Shown piece after piece: positions 48,901 to 59,617 of a stretch of DNA of 64,000 nucleotides (positions are counted from its first letter, which is position 1; each line of letters starts with the position of its first letter). The notes beneath the pieces were generated by a model. It searched no databases, had not been told where the DNA came from, and was given only the letters and a program-made list of their open reading frames with translations. The stretch is from contig JAYKKR010000006.1 in NCBI GenBank assembly GCA_036971615.1, forward strand, positions 1,922,001 through 1,986,000, given 5' to 3'. The stretch is from Amyloporia xantha. Taxonomy: Eukaryota; Basidiomycota; Agaricomycetes; Polyporales; Adustoporiaceae. A program made the position numbers and the translations under genes.

Positions 48901-49058
48901 TCTATCATCACCAGATAGGCCTTTCCTCTAGGATCATCAGGACCCAACGGATGACCAACAACCTCCCTAATCTCCACCATCGATGTAGGATGCTCAGGGA
49001 TGTCCAGGGGCACACCTAGCAGCTTTTGGAGCTGCTCAGGGCTTGGAGATCGGGACAT
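45991..49058 (-). CDS. Putative 2OG-Fe(II) dioxygenase, fungal TET/JBP-like
   Basis: The start at 49058 (MSRSPSPEQL) leads through exons with MVEIREVVGHPLGPDD, LHLKPYDHLIGRKIG, LLPSDLVAKLLAIRSQL and AINALERGDSDLVNLLKAQA. The key exon (about 47700-47300) has GIHVDSYDSW (HxD; His codon 47658-47660, Asp 47652-47654), then VFISMPYL, FNGLYPHGGTPP (distal His) and SYRFTLINYP (Arg that would bind 2-oxoglutarate). This HxD…H…R order fits the dioxygenase fold and resembles Agaricomycete 2OG-oxygenase families. Assignment to the TET/JBP clan (5-methylcytosine oxidation) is an inference. Downstream exons have QGLLDAVARGFHLALSSRLD, an acidic Glu run and SATRSSKRLK. The last exon reads into a terminal repeat (SVSLVSKSRDTNF). 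The intron at about 47704-48083 holds a tandem duplication. Confidence 0.6.
47799..48034. repeat. Tandem duplication inside an intron
   Basis: A segment beginning CACCCCCAGTGGGTGTGGG occurs at 47799 and 47962 (period 163 bp). It lies within the intron that precedes the dioxygenase core exon, enlarging it to about 380 bp against 45-70 bp for other introns. Confidence 0.8.
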
Positions 49059-49349
49059 GGCTAGGTATATGGCAAAGAAAAAGTCAGTTGGGTCTCAATA
49101 AGCTAGGGAGAAAAGACCTGCTCACTGTCTGTGTTTGAAAACCAGGTCTGGATGTAGCAGGGTCTTCTACTGGGCTTAAAGGCTGTTCAACAGGCTTATG
49201 TGAGTTTATAACAACATATAAAGCATAATAGAATGTGAATACTCACATTTATGCTGTAAAATTGGATGGATGGCACGAGGGAGGCAAGCGAGGAGGAGCG
49301 CGCGCGCGGATGTGGCAAAAGGCAAGAGGAAAAATCTGCTAAGTCCGCG

Positions 49350-49379
49350 TAGGGCGATCCGCTGCAGTGCGTCGCCCTA
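49350..49379. repeat. Conserved GGCGATC hairpin, copy 5 (outlier)
   Basis: It lies outside the inverted repeats, between the dioxygenase gene and a GC-rich array. Stem TAGGGCGA…TCGCCCTA, flank TAGACGCCCACCGGAAAGTG matching the other copies, although sequence further out is different. Confidence 0.7.
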
Positions 49380-50690
49380 CGCGCCCTAGACGCCCACCGG
49401 AAAGTGCCGGAAAGCGTTTTTGCGCGACCTACAGAAGGGTCAAATGTTAATTATATCGCACCAAATTTTGCACGGGCATTCTAATCATGCATTAGAATGC
49501 CCTGAAAAATTTGGGGTGATTTGAGGCCATATTCCCAACGTTATTAATGGAATACGGACTTTCGCAAAACGAGCGCCCTTTAGGCGCCCGTCGAGCGCGC
49601 GCCGTTCTCGCGCGGTTTCCTGGTGCTCAGTGTGCCTCCTCCTCCTCCTCCATGTCCTCCTGCTCCTCGAGCTCCTCCTCCTGCTGCTGCTTCCACAACA
49701 ACAAGGCTGTGAGCCTTCTACAAGACCACTGGAGTGTGCAGTAGAAGTAGCAGAAGGGTTACAGGCAGAGGCAAGGGAGCAGGTAAGTATCTTCTCCTCC
49801 TTTTCTGACTGACTTTTTCTTTCAAGCACAGAGCCCTGCGTGCACCGCTGCACTGCTCCCCGCCAACGCCGCGCCACTCCCCGTTGACAGCAAACACGCC
49901 GCGCCACTCCTCAGCGCAAACACCCCGCCGCACTGCACACGCCGCGCCGCGCCGTTCCCCGCTGCTGCAGAAGACAAACGCCGCGCCGTCGAACGCGCCT
50001 CGACCGCGCTGCCCTGAACATGCCACACCACCCCGGTGCCCGCTGGTCAGCCGGCGCTGCCAGCGCCGCCCCATGCCCGCTGTCCTCTTGGACAGCGGGC
50101 GCGCTTGTGCTCCACCCTGCCCCTCGAGCTCGTTGCCCACGGCAAGGAATTCGGGGGGCTTTCGTGGCCCTCTGCGGATGCCGCTACCAGCGCCGCTCGA
50201 CGCCCGCTGTCCAAGCGGACAGCGGGCGCACTTGCTTTCCACCCCGCCCCTAGAGCTCGTTGCCCACGGCAACAAATTCGGGGGAGTTTCATGGCCCTCT
50301 GTGGACGCTGCTACCGGCACCACTCCACACCCGCTGTCCTCTTGGCCAGTGGGCGCACTTGCTTGTATCTCTGCCCTCCCGAACGTGTTGCCAAGAGCAA
50401 CGTGTTTGGAGAGTACTCTTCACTTCCTACAGGTGATGCTGCCAGCGCCACGGGATGCAGCAGGCATCCAACCTCTGCCCTCCACAGGTATAGCAGACTT
50501 GTTCTATTACATCCTTCCCCCTCTTCCTGGAATGCGTTGCCATTTACAATGTATATACTATTATTATAGTCCATTAATTAAGGTATTTTCACTCCAGTAC
50601 CGCTATTGGGGCCAGTCAGAGTACCTTTGTCATAGCTTCCTTATCTGGATATTGGAAGAGAGGTTCGGTTCAGAGCTCTCCATATAGACT
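49380..50690. repeat. GC-rich region with 125-128 bp tandem array
   Basis: At 50076-50353 three units each contain a hairpin CCCGCTGTCC…GGACAGCGGG (50076, 50203, 50330), GTTGCCCACGGCAA and a variable GCC(G/A)GCGCC stretch. Upstream (49820-50040) is dense in CGCCGCGCC. Long open frames in several phases (up to 267 codons) reflect GC-rich composition, not genes. Confidence 0.6.
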
Positions 50691-50954
50691 TCCTTCTCGA
50701 CAGTCATGAGCACCACCATCTACCCCTCTCTACGCCTCGATACCAGGATGCAGCAACACAAAAGTGAGCTTACATTAAATTTATATCGATTCGGCAGCTT
50801 GCACTTCTGCATATGTCGGAGAACTTGGATCTTTTGCGACTAGTGATTAGATAATAGGTGCTGATACCCAATCTCAACACCGTGGTGATGTCTATATTGA
50901 TAAGAACAAGAAAATTCAGAGGCATGTGCTCTCTCCATATCATGATATGATCAA

Positions 50955-50965
50955 GATATAAAATA
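50955..50965 (+). promoter_or_regulatory. TATA-like element of the RPA14-like gene
   Basis: AGATATAAAAT about 50 bases before the ATG at 51013, followed by a pyrimidine-rich leader (CACTCTCTTCCTTC). Position and sequence suit a fungal core promoter. Confidence 0.45.
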
Positions 50966-51012
50966 GCCTTCACCACTTCATTCTCCACATCCACTCTCTT
51001 CCTTCATACATC

Positions 51013-51562
51013 ATGAGCACTCTTTCTCCCTATCCCACGTATGACTGTACCCATGGTCAGGTCAATGGCTGGATTCTTCAGGACAAGTTTGGTCAGTTTG
51101 ACAGATACGTGACAAGGTTGTGGTGCCAGATCTTGGCTGTACGTCATGATCATATGATTGAAATCCACAAAATGACTCACCCGTACCCAGGTCTATCCCA
51201 CTGAGCATTATCTTGAGGTCAAGTCCTCTGATGAAGTGCAGATCAAAGTGGTCCTTGTGAACTTGGACACTGCCAAGCTCGACAAGGTATATAGTAACAT
51301 CTGCGTGTTATATGTCAATGCTCACATGCAACAGATCAACGAGTTCAATGTAAACACTTTTGTTGAGGTCATTGGCAAAGTCAGGACTCCCACCAAGCTC
51401 AATGCGGATTGTGCCCAGATCATCCAGTTTGGCGATGACTTTGGTGAGCTTGACTTGGACTCCATTGGTCTGCTGCTAACAATAAACACAGACATGAAGC
51501 TTGCCAATAATGTTATCGAGCTTTGGCATGATCCTCGCTTTGCTAAGATGGTCCAACAGTGA
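51013..51562 (+). CDS. RFA3-like: Replication protein A 14 kDa subunit-like (Rfa3)
   Basis: Four exons: 51013-51138, 51191-51286, 51335-51443 and 51492-51562, all GT-AG, giving 133 residues. The first exon carries VNGWILQDKFGQFDRYVTRL, resembling the RPA14 start (VNxxLLxxFxGRxVRL). The third has NTFVEVIGKV and GDDF, which joins across the last intron to DMKLANNVIELWHDPRF. The latter two motifs are diagnostic of the small RPA subunit (FVEVIGKV…DLxLYNxxVxLxHDPxF). RPA14 is part of the trimeric ssDNA-binding complex in replication and repair. The first exon is diverged, so it may be a mobile-element paralogue rather than the housekeeping copy. Plausible RPA gene; origin uncertain. Confidence 0.8.
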
Positions 51563-51669
51563 TAGTACAACGTAGTCGAGTCAATACGAGAGGTGATGTT
51601 CAGCGATGCACTGAGATCAGTACACAGATAAGACACAACGGCAGCAACATAATCTAACAACTGCACGTG

Positions 51670-52018
51670 ACTAATCTATATAGGGTAACTGATAAGATAT
51701 GGGGTGCACGTGATTAGCCTATATAGGGTAACTGATAAGATATAGGCTCGATCTTATCTCATCAATGTTGAGGGTTGTTTGTACAAGTCGCATTGTGCTG
51801 GCAGGTTTGTATTGAACTTTGTAATGGGTAACAAACTTTTGTATTGAGACTACAAGCCACCTTACAACAGCGGTAACAAAAGCCTGACCCTAACCCCAGG
51901 ATCTTGGGCGCTTACAATACAAATTTTGTATTGAATTGGGTTCCCACGCTTAGGGCGCAAAAGTTGGTGTTGCGACTTTTGCTCACCAGAGAAACACTTC
52001 CTTCATACCTCAGGAATT
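51670..52018. repeat. Third copy of the composite's terminal module
   Basis: Shares about 290 bp with 45820-46106 in the same orientation (from the GATCTTATCTCATCAATGTT region to CCTCAGGAATTGTAA). It is preceded by a 49-bp unit repeated twice (CACGTGATTAGCCTATATAG, 51664-51760). Confidence 0.75.
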
Positions 52019-52031
52019 GTAATTTTCCGCC

Positions 52032-52808
52032 ATGCACCGCGCTCACTATGCTGTTTTGGCAGAGGGAGATACAATTGGCGATGGCCCACCTATCAACACA
52101 ACTGATGCGTACAGCCCCAGGGGTCAGTTGGCAAAACCATGAAGCATATTTCCACAATCAATTAACCTGCACCACACCTTCGGGGACTGTCAATCTGTCT
52201 CCAGGATGGCACACGCTGGGTCACATGATATGCTGATGATTTGTTCACTCTGATGACTGGCAAATGATGGCACATACATCCAGAGCCCATTGGACCCAAT
52301 GCTGCCTTCAGCAAGCTTACGCGATAAGGATGGCCAGAGTGGATGGCAATGGGTGACCACCATCCGTGAATCAGCCACCATCCTATCTGCCATGATGTCC
52401 ATCATGCATCCCGACCTGTATGCTGCGGGACATACATGCATGGAGTCGCTTCTTGGCGAAGTGGAGTATCCCGCAATAGTAAGTGCTTGGTCTTCAATCT
52501 TCAATGGTGTTCAGGTCATCAGCAATCGTGAGACGCCGCTACACCGCAACAAAAACTCGTACAAGCAGTGGTTCAACCTTCTCACCATGGTAGGGAGCTA
52601 CAGCACATTGGAAATGCAGCTGGATGGTCCAAATATCACTATAGACTACAAGGCGGGTAGTGTAGTTGCACTTTGTGGAAAGCTTCTGCGCCATGGCATT
52701 CAGAGATGCAATGGAGAGCGCATATGCTACGCTTATTTTATGAGGGACTCAGTGCATGCCGCGATGAATGTCAAGGCACCGCACTGGATGGAGTGGACTT
52801 ATGGTTGA
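52032..52808 (+). CDS. Second TET/JBP-type dioxygenase, HxD altered to HRN
   Basis: Exon 1 begins at 52032 (MHRAHYAVLAEGDT) and ends at about 52128. An intron to about 52281 is followed by the main exon: MLPSASLRDKDGQSGWQWV, SAMMSIMHPDLYAAG, VISNRETPLHRNKNSYKQWF, YKAGSVVALCGKLLRHGIQR, GERICYAYFMRDSVHAAM, and the stop at 52806-52808. This block order matches the Agaricomycete TET/JBP family associated with KDZ transposons (family knowledge: HRD, distal His, Arg). In that family the first motif is usually HRD; here the Asp is replaced by Asn (AAC at 52548-52550). Distal His (52692-52694) and Arg (52719-52721) are kept. The protein therefore probably lacks one iron ligand and may be inactive. 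Confidence 0.7.
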
Positions 52809-52832
52809 ATACACAGATCTCACTAGTGGTAT

Positions 52833-55382
52833 CCAGGATTGTACTACAATTTCCCTTAGCTGTGCTGTAGTGGTTGTGCATGGTGAGTTAGCATTGTATT
52901 GTAATACAAGCCCTTTCTACATTGTGAATGCCTGGATATTGTGAATGCTCCTATATTGTGAATGACCATTGTGCTACAAACATTGTAGATGACTGCTGTG
53001 AACTGTTGTAAATGATTGTGGATGAGCATTGTAAGCCCTGTAAATGATTGTGATTGTCCTGTAAATGATTGTAAATGAGCATTGTAAGCCCTGTAAATGA
53101 TTGTGGATGGATATTGTAATATTTCCACTGGATAGGTTCTGGGCCATCATATATCATTAAAATCTGCTTATTTCTGCCAATCCAAATATGGAAATATCCC
53201 ATATAGGGTTGTTATATATCATTAGAATCCACTTGAATGGGGCTTTTCAAATGTGCAATGAATGCTCGGGTATTGTATAGCATTAGAAAGCATCCAAATA
53301 GGCCAATCCAAATATGGACATGGTCAGTCTAGAATTTATGTTGGTAAATGGAAAAACAAATATGAAAAAATATGGGGCTATTATATATTATTAGAAAGCA
53401 TTTGAATGGGCCATTCCAAATATAGTAATGGTCAATAGGTGGCTGCTATATACCACTGGGATCCACTCCAATGTGACTATTTTGATATAACAATCAAAAT
53501 TGCACCAGATTATTGTATTCAATTCATGGGATATTTGAATAACAAAAATAGAATATATTAGAAAATTACGCACTGTGGGGCTTGAAATCACATGAACCCT
53601 AGCATATAGTGATAGTAGTGTCCATACAACATCATTAGACATGATTTTGGGGGTGGTCATATTTCTATATTGTCGTGTTTGGATCAGTATTTTGCATTTT
53701 CTGGCTTAACCGAGCAAGCTAGGAGTCCAGAAAAATTTATCTGAGATCCTCAGATAATGCTCTACGACTTTCATTTATACCATATATGGCAATATTTCCT
53801 TTTTTGGAAAGTGTTAGTAGTGCTCCCAGGGCTGTACAGCAGGGGAATATCAATGGGAATGCATATCAGGGACAGTGAAGAACACTGCAATGTTGGCAGT
53901 CAGTCAGTCAGTCAGTCAGTCAGTCAGTTGGACATAAGTGTGCACTTGGTCACTCTGTGTGCAACTGGACATGAGCTTGGTGAAGTTCAAACACAAGTCT
54001 GTACACAAACACACATCTGTTCACACATATTGACAATGAATTGGTCAATGACATGAGTGACTTTTGACCTGAGGCGATAGTGACTAAGTGCGCACTGGCA
54101 CTTATGTCCAACTGACTGACTGACTGACTGCCAACTGTTGAGTGCACTCATTATTCAAGTAATTGGCTGTATGTAATGTACTATCTGACCCATAGCTGAG
54201 CATTGAACAGAGTGCACTGACTGACTCACAGCATAATAGTCAGAGTGACAAGATATGTCAACATCCTCAAGTTCTGCATTGCACACTTGTCTCTGACTGT
54301 TCACTAGCCATTCACACCACATGCTGCACTACATTATACCACTTCTGATACACATTCTCACTGATATTCCCCTGTTATATAGCCCTGTGAACACTATTGA
54401 CACTTTCCAAAAAAGGAAATATTGCCATATATGGTATAAATGAAAGTCGTAGAGCATTATCTGAGGATCTCAGATAAATTTTTCTGGACTCCTAGCTTGC
54501 TCGGTTAAGCCAGAAAATGCAAAATACTGATCCAAACACGACAATATAGAAATATGACCACCCCCAAAATCATGTCTAATGATGTTGTATGGACACTACT
54601 ATCACTATATGCTAGGGTTCATGTGATTTCAAGCCCCACAGTGCGTAATTTTCTAATATATTCTATTTTTGTTATTCAAATATCCCATGAATTGAATACA
54701 ATAATCTGGTGCAATTTTGATTGTTATATCAAAATAGTCACATTGGAGTGGATCCCAGTGGTATATAGCAGCCACCTATTGACCATTACTATATTTGGAA
54801 TGGCCCATTCAAATGCTTTCTAATAATATATAATAGCCCCATATTTTTTCATATTTGTTTTTCCATTTACCAACATAAATTCTAGACTGACCATGTCCAT
54901 ATTTGGATTGGCCTATTTGGATGCTTTCTAATGCTATACAATACCCGAGCATTCATTGCACATTTGAAAAGCCCCATTCAAGTGGATTCTAATGATATAT
55001 AACAACCCTATATGGGATATTTCCATATTTGGATTGGCAGAAATAAGCAGATTTTAATGATATATGATGGCCCAGAACCTATCCAGTGGAAATATTACAA
55101 TATCCATCCACAATCATTTACAGGGCTTACAATGCTCATTTACAATCATTTACAGGACAATCACAATCATTTACAGGGCTTACAATGCTCATCCACAATC
55201 ATTTACAACAGTTCACAGCAGTCATCTACAATGTTTGTAGCACAATGGTCATTCACAATATAGGAGCATTCACAATATCCAGGCATTCACAATGTAGAAA
55301 GGGCTTGTATTACAATACAATGCTAACTCACCATGCACAACCACTACAGCACAGCTAAGGGAAATTGTAGTACAATCCTGGG
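52833..55382. mobile_element. 2.55 kb palindromic element
   Basis: The left arm (52833 to about 53875) is the reverse complement of about 54340-55382. Termini read CCAGGATTGTACTACAATTT. The loop holds (CAGT)n runs at 53897-53928 and 54106-54130. The outer part has TTGTAAATGATTGT-type repeats; the inner arms share the core module with 1813-2982 and 7743-9904. It starts 25 bp after the TET/JBP-like stop codon. No target duplication is evident. Confidence 0.85.
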
Positions 55383-55731
55383 AACCATGGCTGCGCTGCT
55401 ACAGTATGCAGGATAGAATAACGGACTCTGCACCCTCAGGCTGTTGTGTCAGCCTGAGTGACAAATGTGACTGGACAATACGTGTTTGCCTCTCTTGAGA
55501 TACTCAACACCGTCGGCTTGTGCTCGACTCTCATATTGTACTACAAGTTCTGATATGTGTCTAATGTCAGTTTCAACTCATCTCAGCCTGCCAACATCAA
55601 GACGTGGTCTATATATTCTCACTGCAGAATAGTCAGGTCAGTTTGCCGCAAGCTTGGCAAGGGCCAGAGAACAACAGATTTAAGAGGTCCATGTAGCAGC
55701 CACTTGCCACACCTCCTCTGTCTCTTCTACC

Positions 55732-57647
55732 ATGTCTGATTCCATCCACCACAGTTTGCAAGTGTCCCGCCCGACCGAGAAAGTTGTCGAAATGGCCTCA
55801 CGCGACCGTCAACGCACAGAGCAACCTCAAAGGGCCACTTATTCCGCACAAGAAATTGCTAAGATGAAGAAGCAGCTTCGAGATGCAGAAGCCAATGGTA
55901 TGTCTGTCTATGGGACATCATTTTGTGAGAGGCTGTTGATAGTAGTCAATAGCCAAACATCAAGCACGCCAATTAGAGGAGGAGGAAGCTGCTTCCGCAG
56001 AGCACAAATATCAACAGACACAAGAACACCTTCTACAGGCTCAACGGTTTGGGTTGTCTCCTGAAGAATTGCATGAGTTGAAGGATGACCCTGAAGCTGA
56101 TGTTGATCTGCCGCCTGTTCAAGACAATCAAGATGATGAGGTGTCTCACAGAGGGAGCCCGGTGAGAGATCATCAGGAGTATGAAGAGGAAGACGATACA
56201 CCGGCTCTCAGAAAGCGCAAACACAAAGGTCAGTAAGCCGGCTATCTGGGATGCACATGCTGAAATCATTTACAGTCATCTATGACATTGAAGACGACGA
56301 TGACAACAACGACAAAGATGAGAGGCATGTGAAGAAGGCCGCAACATCAACACCAGCTGATTGTGGTGTCCATGCTCCATTGATGGCCACAGCTGTGCGG
56401 AGGGGCCCCGCTATTCCTATGGTGCATCCTGTCATAATTTTAGTATCTTGTTTACTGATAGTATGTTTCTAGATTGCCTCCTCCTCTCCCCATATGATTG
56501 TCTCTCGATTGCCAGTGTGGCGGGACATTGTTCGTATGGGAGCACCTCAATGTGTGCCACTCTCATCATCATCCCCACTGCCTCGTGCTTTTTCTCCTGA
56601 TGCCTGACAATCAGCTGGGTCGTGATCTCCATCACCGACACCTGTACATTCTGGTAACCGTGCACCAAGACCCTGGATTGGCGATGAGCCCCAAGACTCA
56701 CAAGTGATTACAAGTAGAACATGCAAAATATACTGTGTATATTTAGCATGTGAGAACGTGTTCCCTGATGCACTAATGACCAAAGGCAGTTACAATCATG
56801 CGTGTGAGGAGTTAGGCCAGCTTGAGAAGAAGGTGCGCGGACCGCTACTTCTTGCTACTCAAAAAATTGTACGTGTTCAATAAGTCTCTCAGCAGTATTC
56901 TCATTTTTGGCATTACCATAGATTTGCGAGCGTGGACCTCAATTGCGGGGGGAGATCAAGATGAAGAGCCAAGAAAGAATATGTGCTACATATGGGATCA
57001 ATCCGACAACAATGACCAAAGAAGAAATCGAAGCCCTCATCAAATGTTTGCTGACAAAATCAGCCTTTGTTTTTGCCGACCCTAGCAAGGTCAAAAATTT
57101 GATCACTATTGCTGTGTAGTGTTGTTGATAACTTGTTTCACAGCAAGTGGCCAGCGGTCTATTCCGCAATGCAATAATTTGCAAACTAATTGCTGCTCAG
57201 TAGTTTGGCTATAGTCGAGCCGATGGTGTTATCTACAATGCAGCTTTTCATCCAATTTCGCTTCGTTTGATTGCTCTGGTGGTTACCGCGGTATGTGTCT
57301 GTCATTTGTTTTGGGTATATGACTGAGAAATACTCCCAGGTTGAATGTGCTCTCAAGGATTTTCAAGATGGTGTGCTAAACAAGAAAAGCAACAAGTTCA
57401 AGCAAGAGGAATACAAGCCGGTGTATGAGTGCCATGTCTGAGCACTCGAGAAGTGGCAGCGTGAATCCCCCGCTGGATTCCAACAGTTCACTTGAGACTT
57501 GTATCTGCAGGCTTGGTGAGTCTAGTAAACATTTACATTCACATAAGCCCTAATATTTTTTTCAGGACTCATGCAGGGAACAGTGTACCTCTTCCGAGTG
57601 CAGATGAGGACTATCTGGATGACATTGATTTTATGAGTGATGTTTAG
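55732..57647 (+). pseudogene. DUF6532-family gene with three nonsense codons
   Basis: The start MSDSIHHSLQ leads into an acidic, coiled-coil N-terminus (QARQLEEEEAASAEHKYQQT, EDDTPALRKRKHKG) with GT-AG introns. It continues with ENVFPDALMT, then GEIKMKSQERICATYGI, KSAFVFADPSK, SRADGVIYNAAFHPISLRL, VECALKDFQDGVL and EYKPVYECHV, and ends EDYLDDIDFMSDV plus TAG 57645-57647. These blocks match DUF6532, a family common in Agaricomycetes and of unknown function. Three stops break it: TAG at 57201-57203 where Trp is expected (QWF), TGA at 57439-57441 and TGA at 57493-57495. Middle exons between 56300 and 56750 are unclear. Confidence 0.7.
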
Positions 57648-57989
57648 TTGTATTGTATATGTTTACAATTTAATTTGTTATTTGGCTTGAATATTTGTAG
57701 TGTGATGCTGTATTGTCCATGAGATATATTATGAGCATGAATGCTATATTATCAGTTTAATACAGTGTAGTCTCTATTGTCTATACAGTGACTGTAATAA
57801 TTGTACAGACCTATACAAAATATATAATCTGTGCCTACTATTGTAGAGGTATGGCCCCTCCACTTAACTATATATGCTATGAGTAGTGCTATGATAGACT
57901 CTAGTCAGGGCTATGGTCACTATGTAAATAGGGACCCTACTATGACACTACTGGTACTATCTACACTATGTACCACTATATTCCAGGGT
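57648..57989. other. Spacer, possibly a small decayed repeat
   Basis: AT-rich, with CTACTATTGTAG/CTATGG type words that recur. No gene recognised. It separates the DUF6532 pseudogene from the truncated transposase. Confidence 0.35.
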
Positions 57990-58973
57990 GATTTTTTTCA
58001 GATGTGTTTGGTCGGCATCTTTCCCAAGAAGGCTCTTACAGCCTGTCACGCCTTATTGGACTTCATTTACCTGGCTCAGTACAGCACTCATGACAACATC
58101 ACTCTGGGATATCTTGAAGACACCCTGAAATTGTTCTATAAACACAAGTCTTACTTCATTGACGCGGGCGTGTGTGACGACTTTAACATTCCAAAGTTCC
58201 ATTCTTTGCTCCACTACACCCAATCCATTTGCCATCTGGGTACCACAGACAACTATAATACAGAGATGTTTGAGCGACTTCACATTGATTTCGCAAAGGA
58301 AGGATGGCACACCTCCAATCACCGTGATGCATTTCCCCAAATGACTTGCTGGTTGTCGTGACAAGAAAAGATGTCCTCATTTCAGAACTACATCACGTGG
58401 AAGGAAACAAAGCAAAACTGGCCCCCAAATGCAGACAAGGCTTTATGTGCCAAGGTGACAGGAAAGCTACTATCTTTACCCAAATTTCCAACCCAGGCCC
58501 GCAAACGCATCACACATATTCAAGAAGAACATTGTGCACCAGGATTCTCTGTGCATTTCAAAGAGTTTTTGAATGCCCTGCTGTCACATCCAGCGTCCAA
58601 CCGCAATGCTGTTTTGCATCATCTTCCTTTTGATTGTCTGGATGTCTATCATATTCTCAAGTTTCATATCAGGGAAAATCTCCCTTACTTATTAGCTCTT
58701 ATTAGCACTTGTTGGGATAAAAAAGTAAGATAAGTCACATAAGTGTCATAATTACTTATTATTTTGCCCCTTTGCTTATCACCTCTCAGATAAGTACCAT
58801 AAGTGCATAATGAGTACTCATGAGTACTTGATAAGAACTGACTGAGAGGAAGTAAGTACAATGCTGCTTGCTAGATGCTGAAAATAATAAGTAAAAGAGG
58901 GTCTTTGTGCCAGTAACCACTCCATCTTGATAACAGAGGGTTGGCAAAAAATTAGAAAAACAATTACTTTGTA

Positions 58974-59065
58974 ACACCAGCCAGGATTGAACCAGTGACC
59001 TCTTCAAAACTAACTGCCATATAAGGAATCTGCAGCACTTTACCACTACACCACAAGTCCATACA
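58974..59065 (-). other. tRNA-like Pol III module (minus strand)
   Basis: Minus strand A box TGGTGTAGTGG (complement of 59043-59053) and B box GGTTCAATCCT (complement of 58983-58993), 49 bases apart. It is similar to the modules at 2006-2084 and 2711-2789, including the 3' GGCTGGTGT. Confidence 0.6.
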
Positions 59066-59617
59066 TTTGTGTACTCACCCTAACCAATATGTAGCTTCCT
59101 GAGTGTGAAGACTTAGGTTTCTGTGCTTCTGCTGCTTTGCTGCTACTGGACTCCTTCATAGACCTTTAATGGAATTACATCTCTAGTTCTTCTTTCTGGA
59201 TAAATCAAAAGCTCTCCAGCAAATACAAGTACTTGTATGCAGTATTTTCTTCACGCAAAGTATAGAAGTGCTATAGAGATCATGACATCTTGGTACCATC
59301 TAGTGTACTATTCTATCTTGAAAAATTGCCTACTCAAAATTTGATATTACTGTTCAGATTGTAATCTGTTCCAGATTTAAGAAACATGTGATACTGACAA
59401 AGAAAGTGTTTTTGGCTAACCTTTATAAAGCTAGATGGAAGATTCCAAAGAGAAGGAAAACTAATGGTCATTCCTAGCAAACATCTACACTGTTATCACT
59501 GACTCATCATCTCTTCCTCTATTTTCAAGAAAGATTGAGACAACAAAGAATAAGTCTCTTTATGACTTTGCTGCACAAGCACAATATAAGTCTATCAATA
59601 ACAAGATTTGTTTTTGG

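Noticed and set aside
49884..50687. 267-codon plus-strand open frame
   Set aside because: GC-rich tandem repeats keep several frames open; the product is low-complexity Pro/Arg/Ala.
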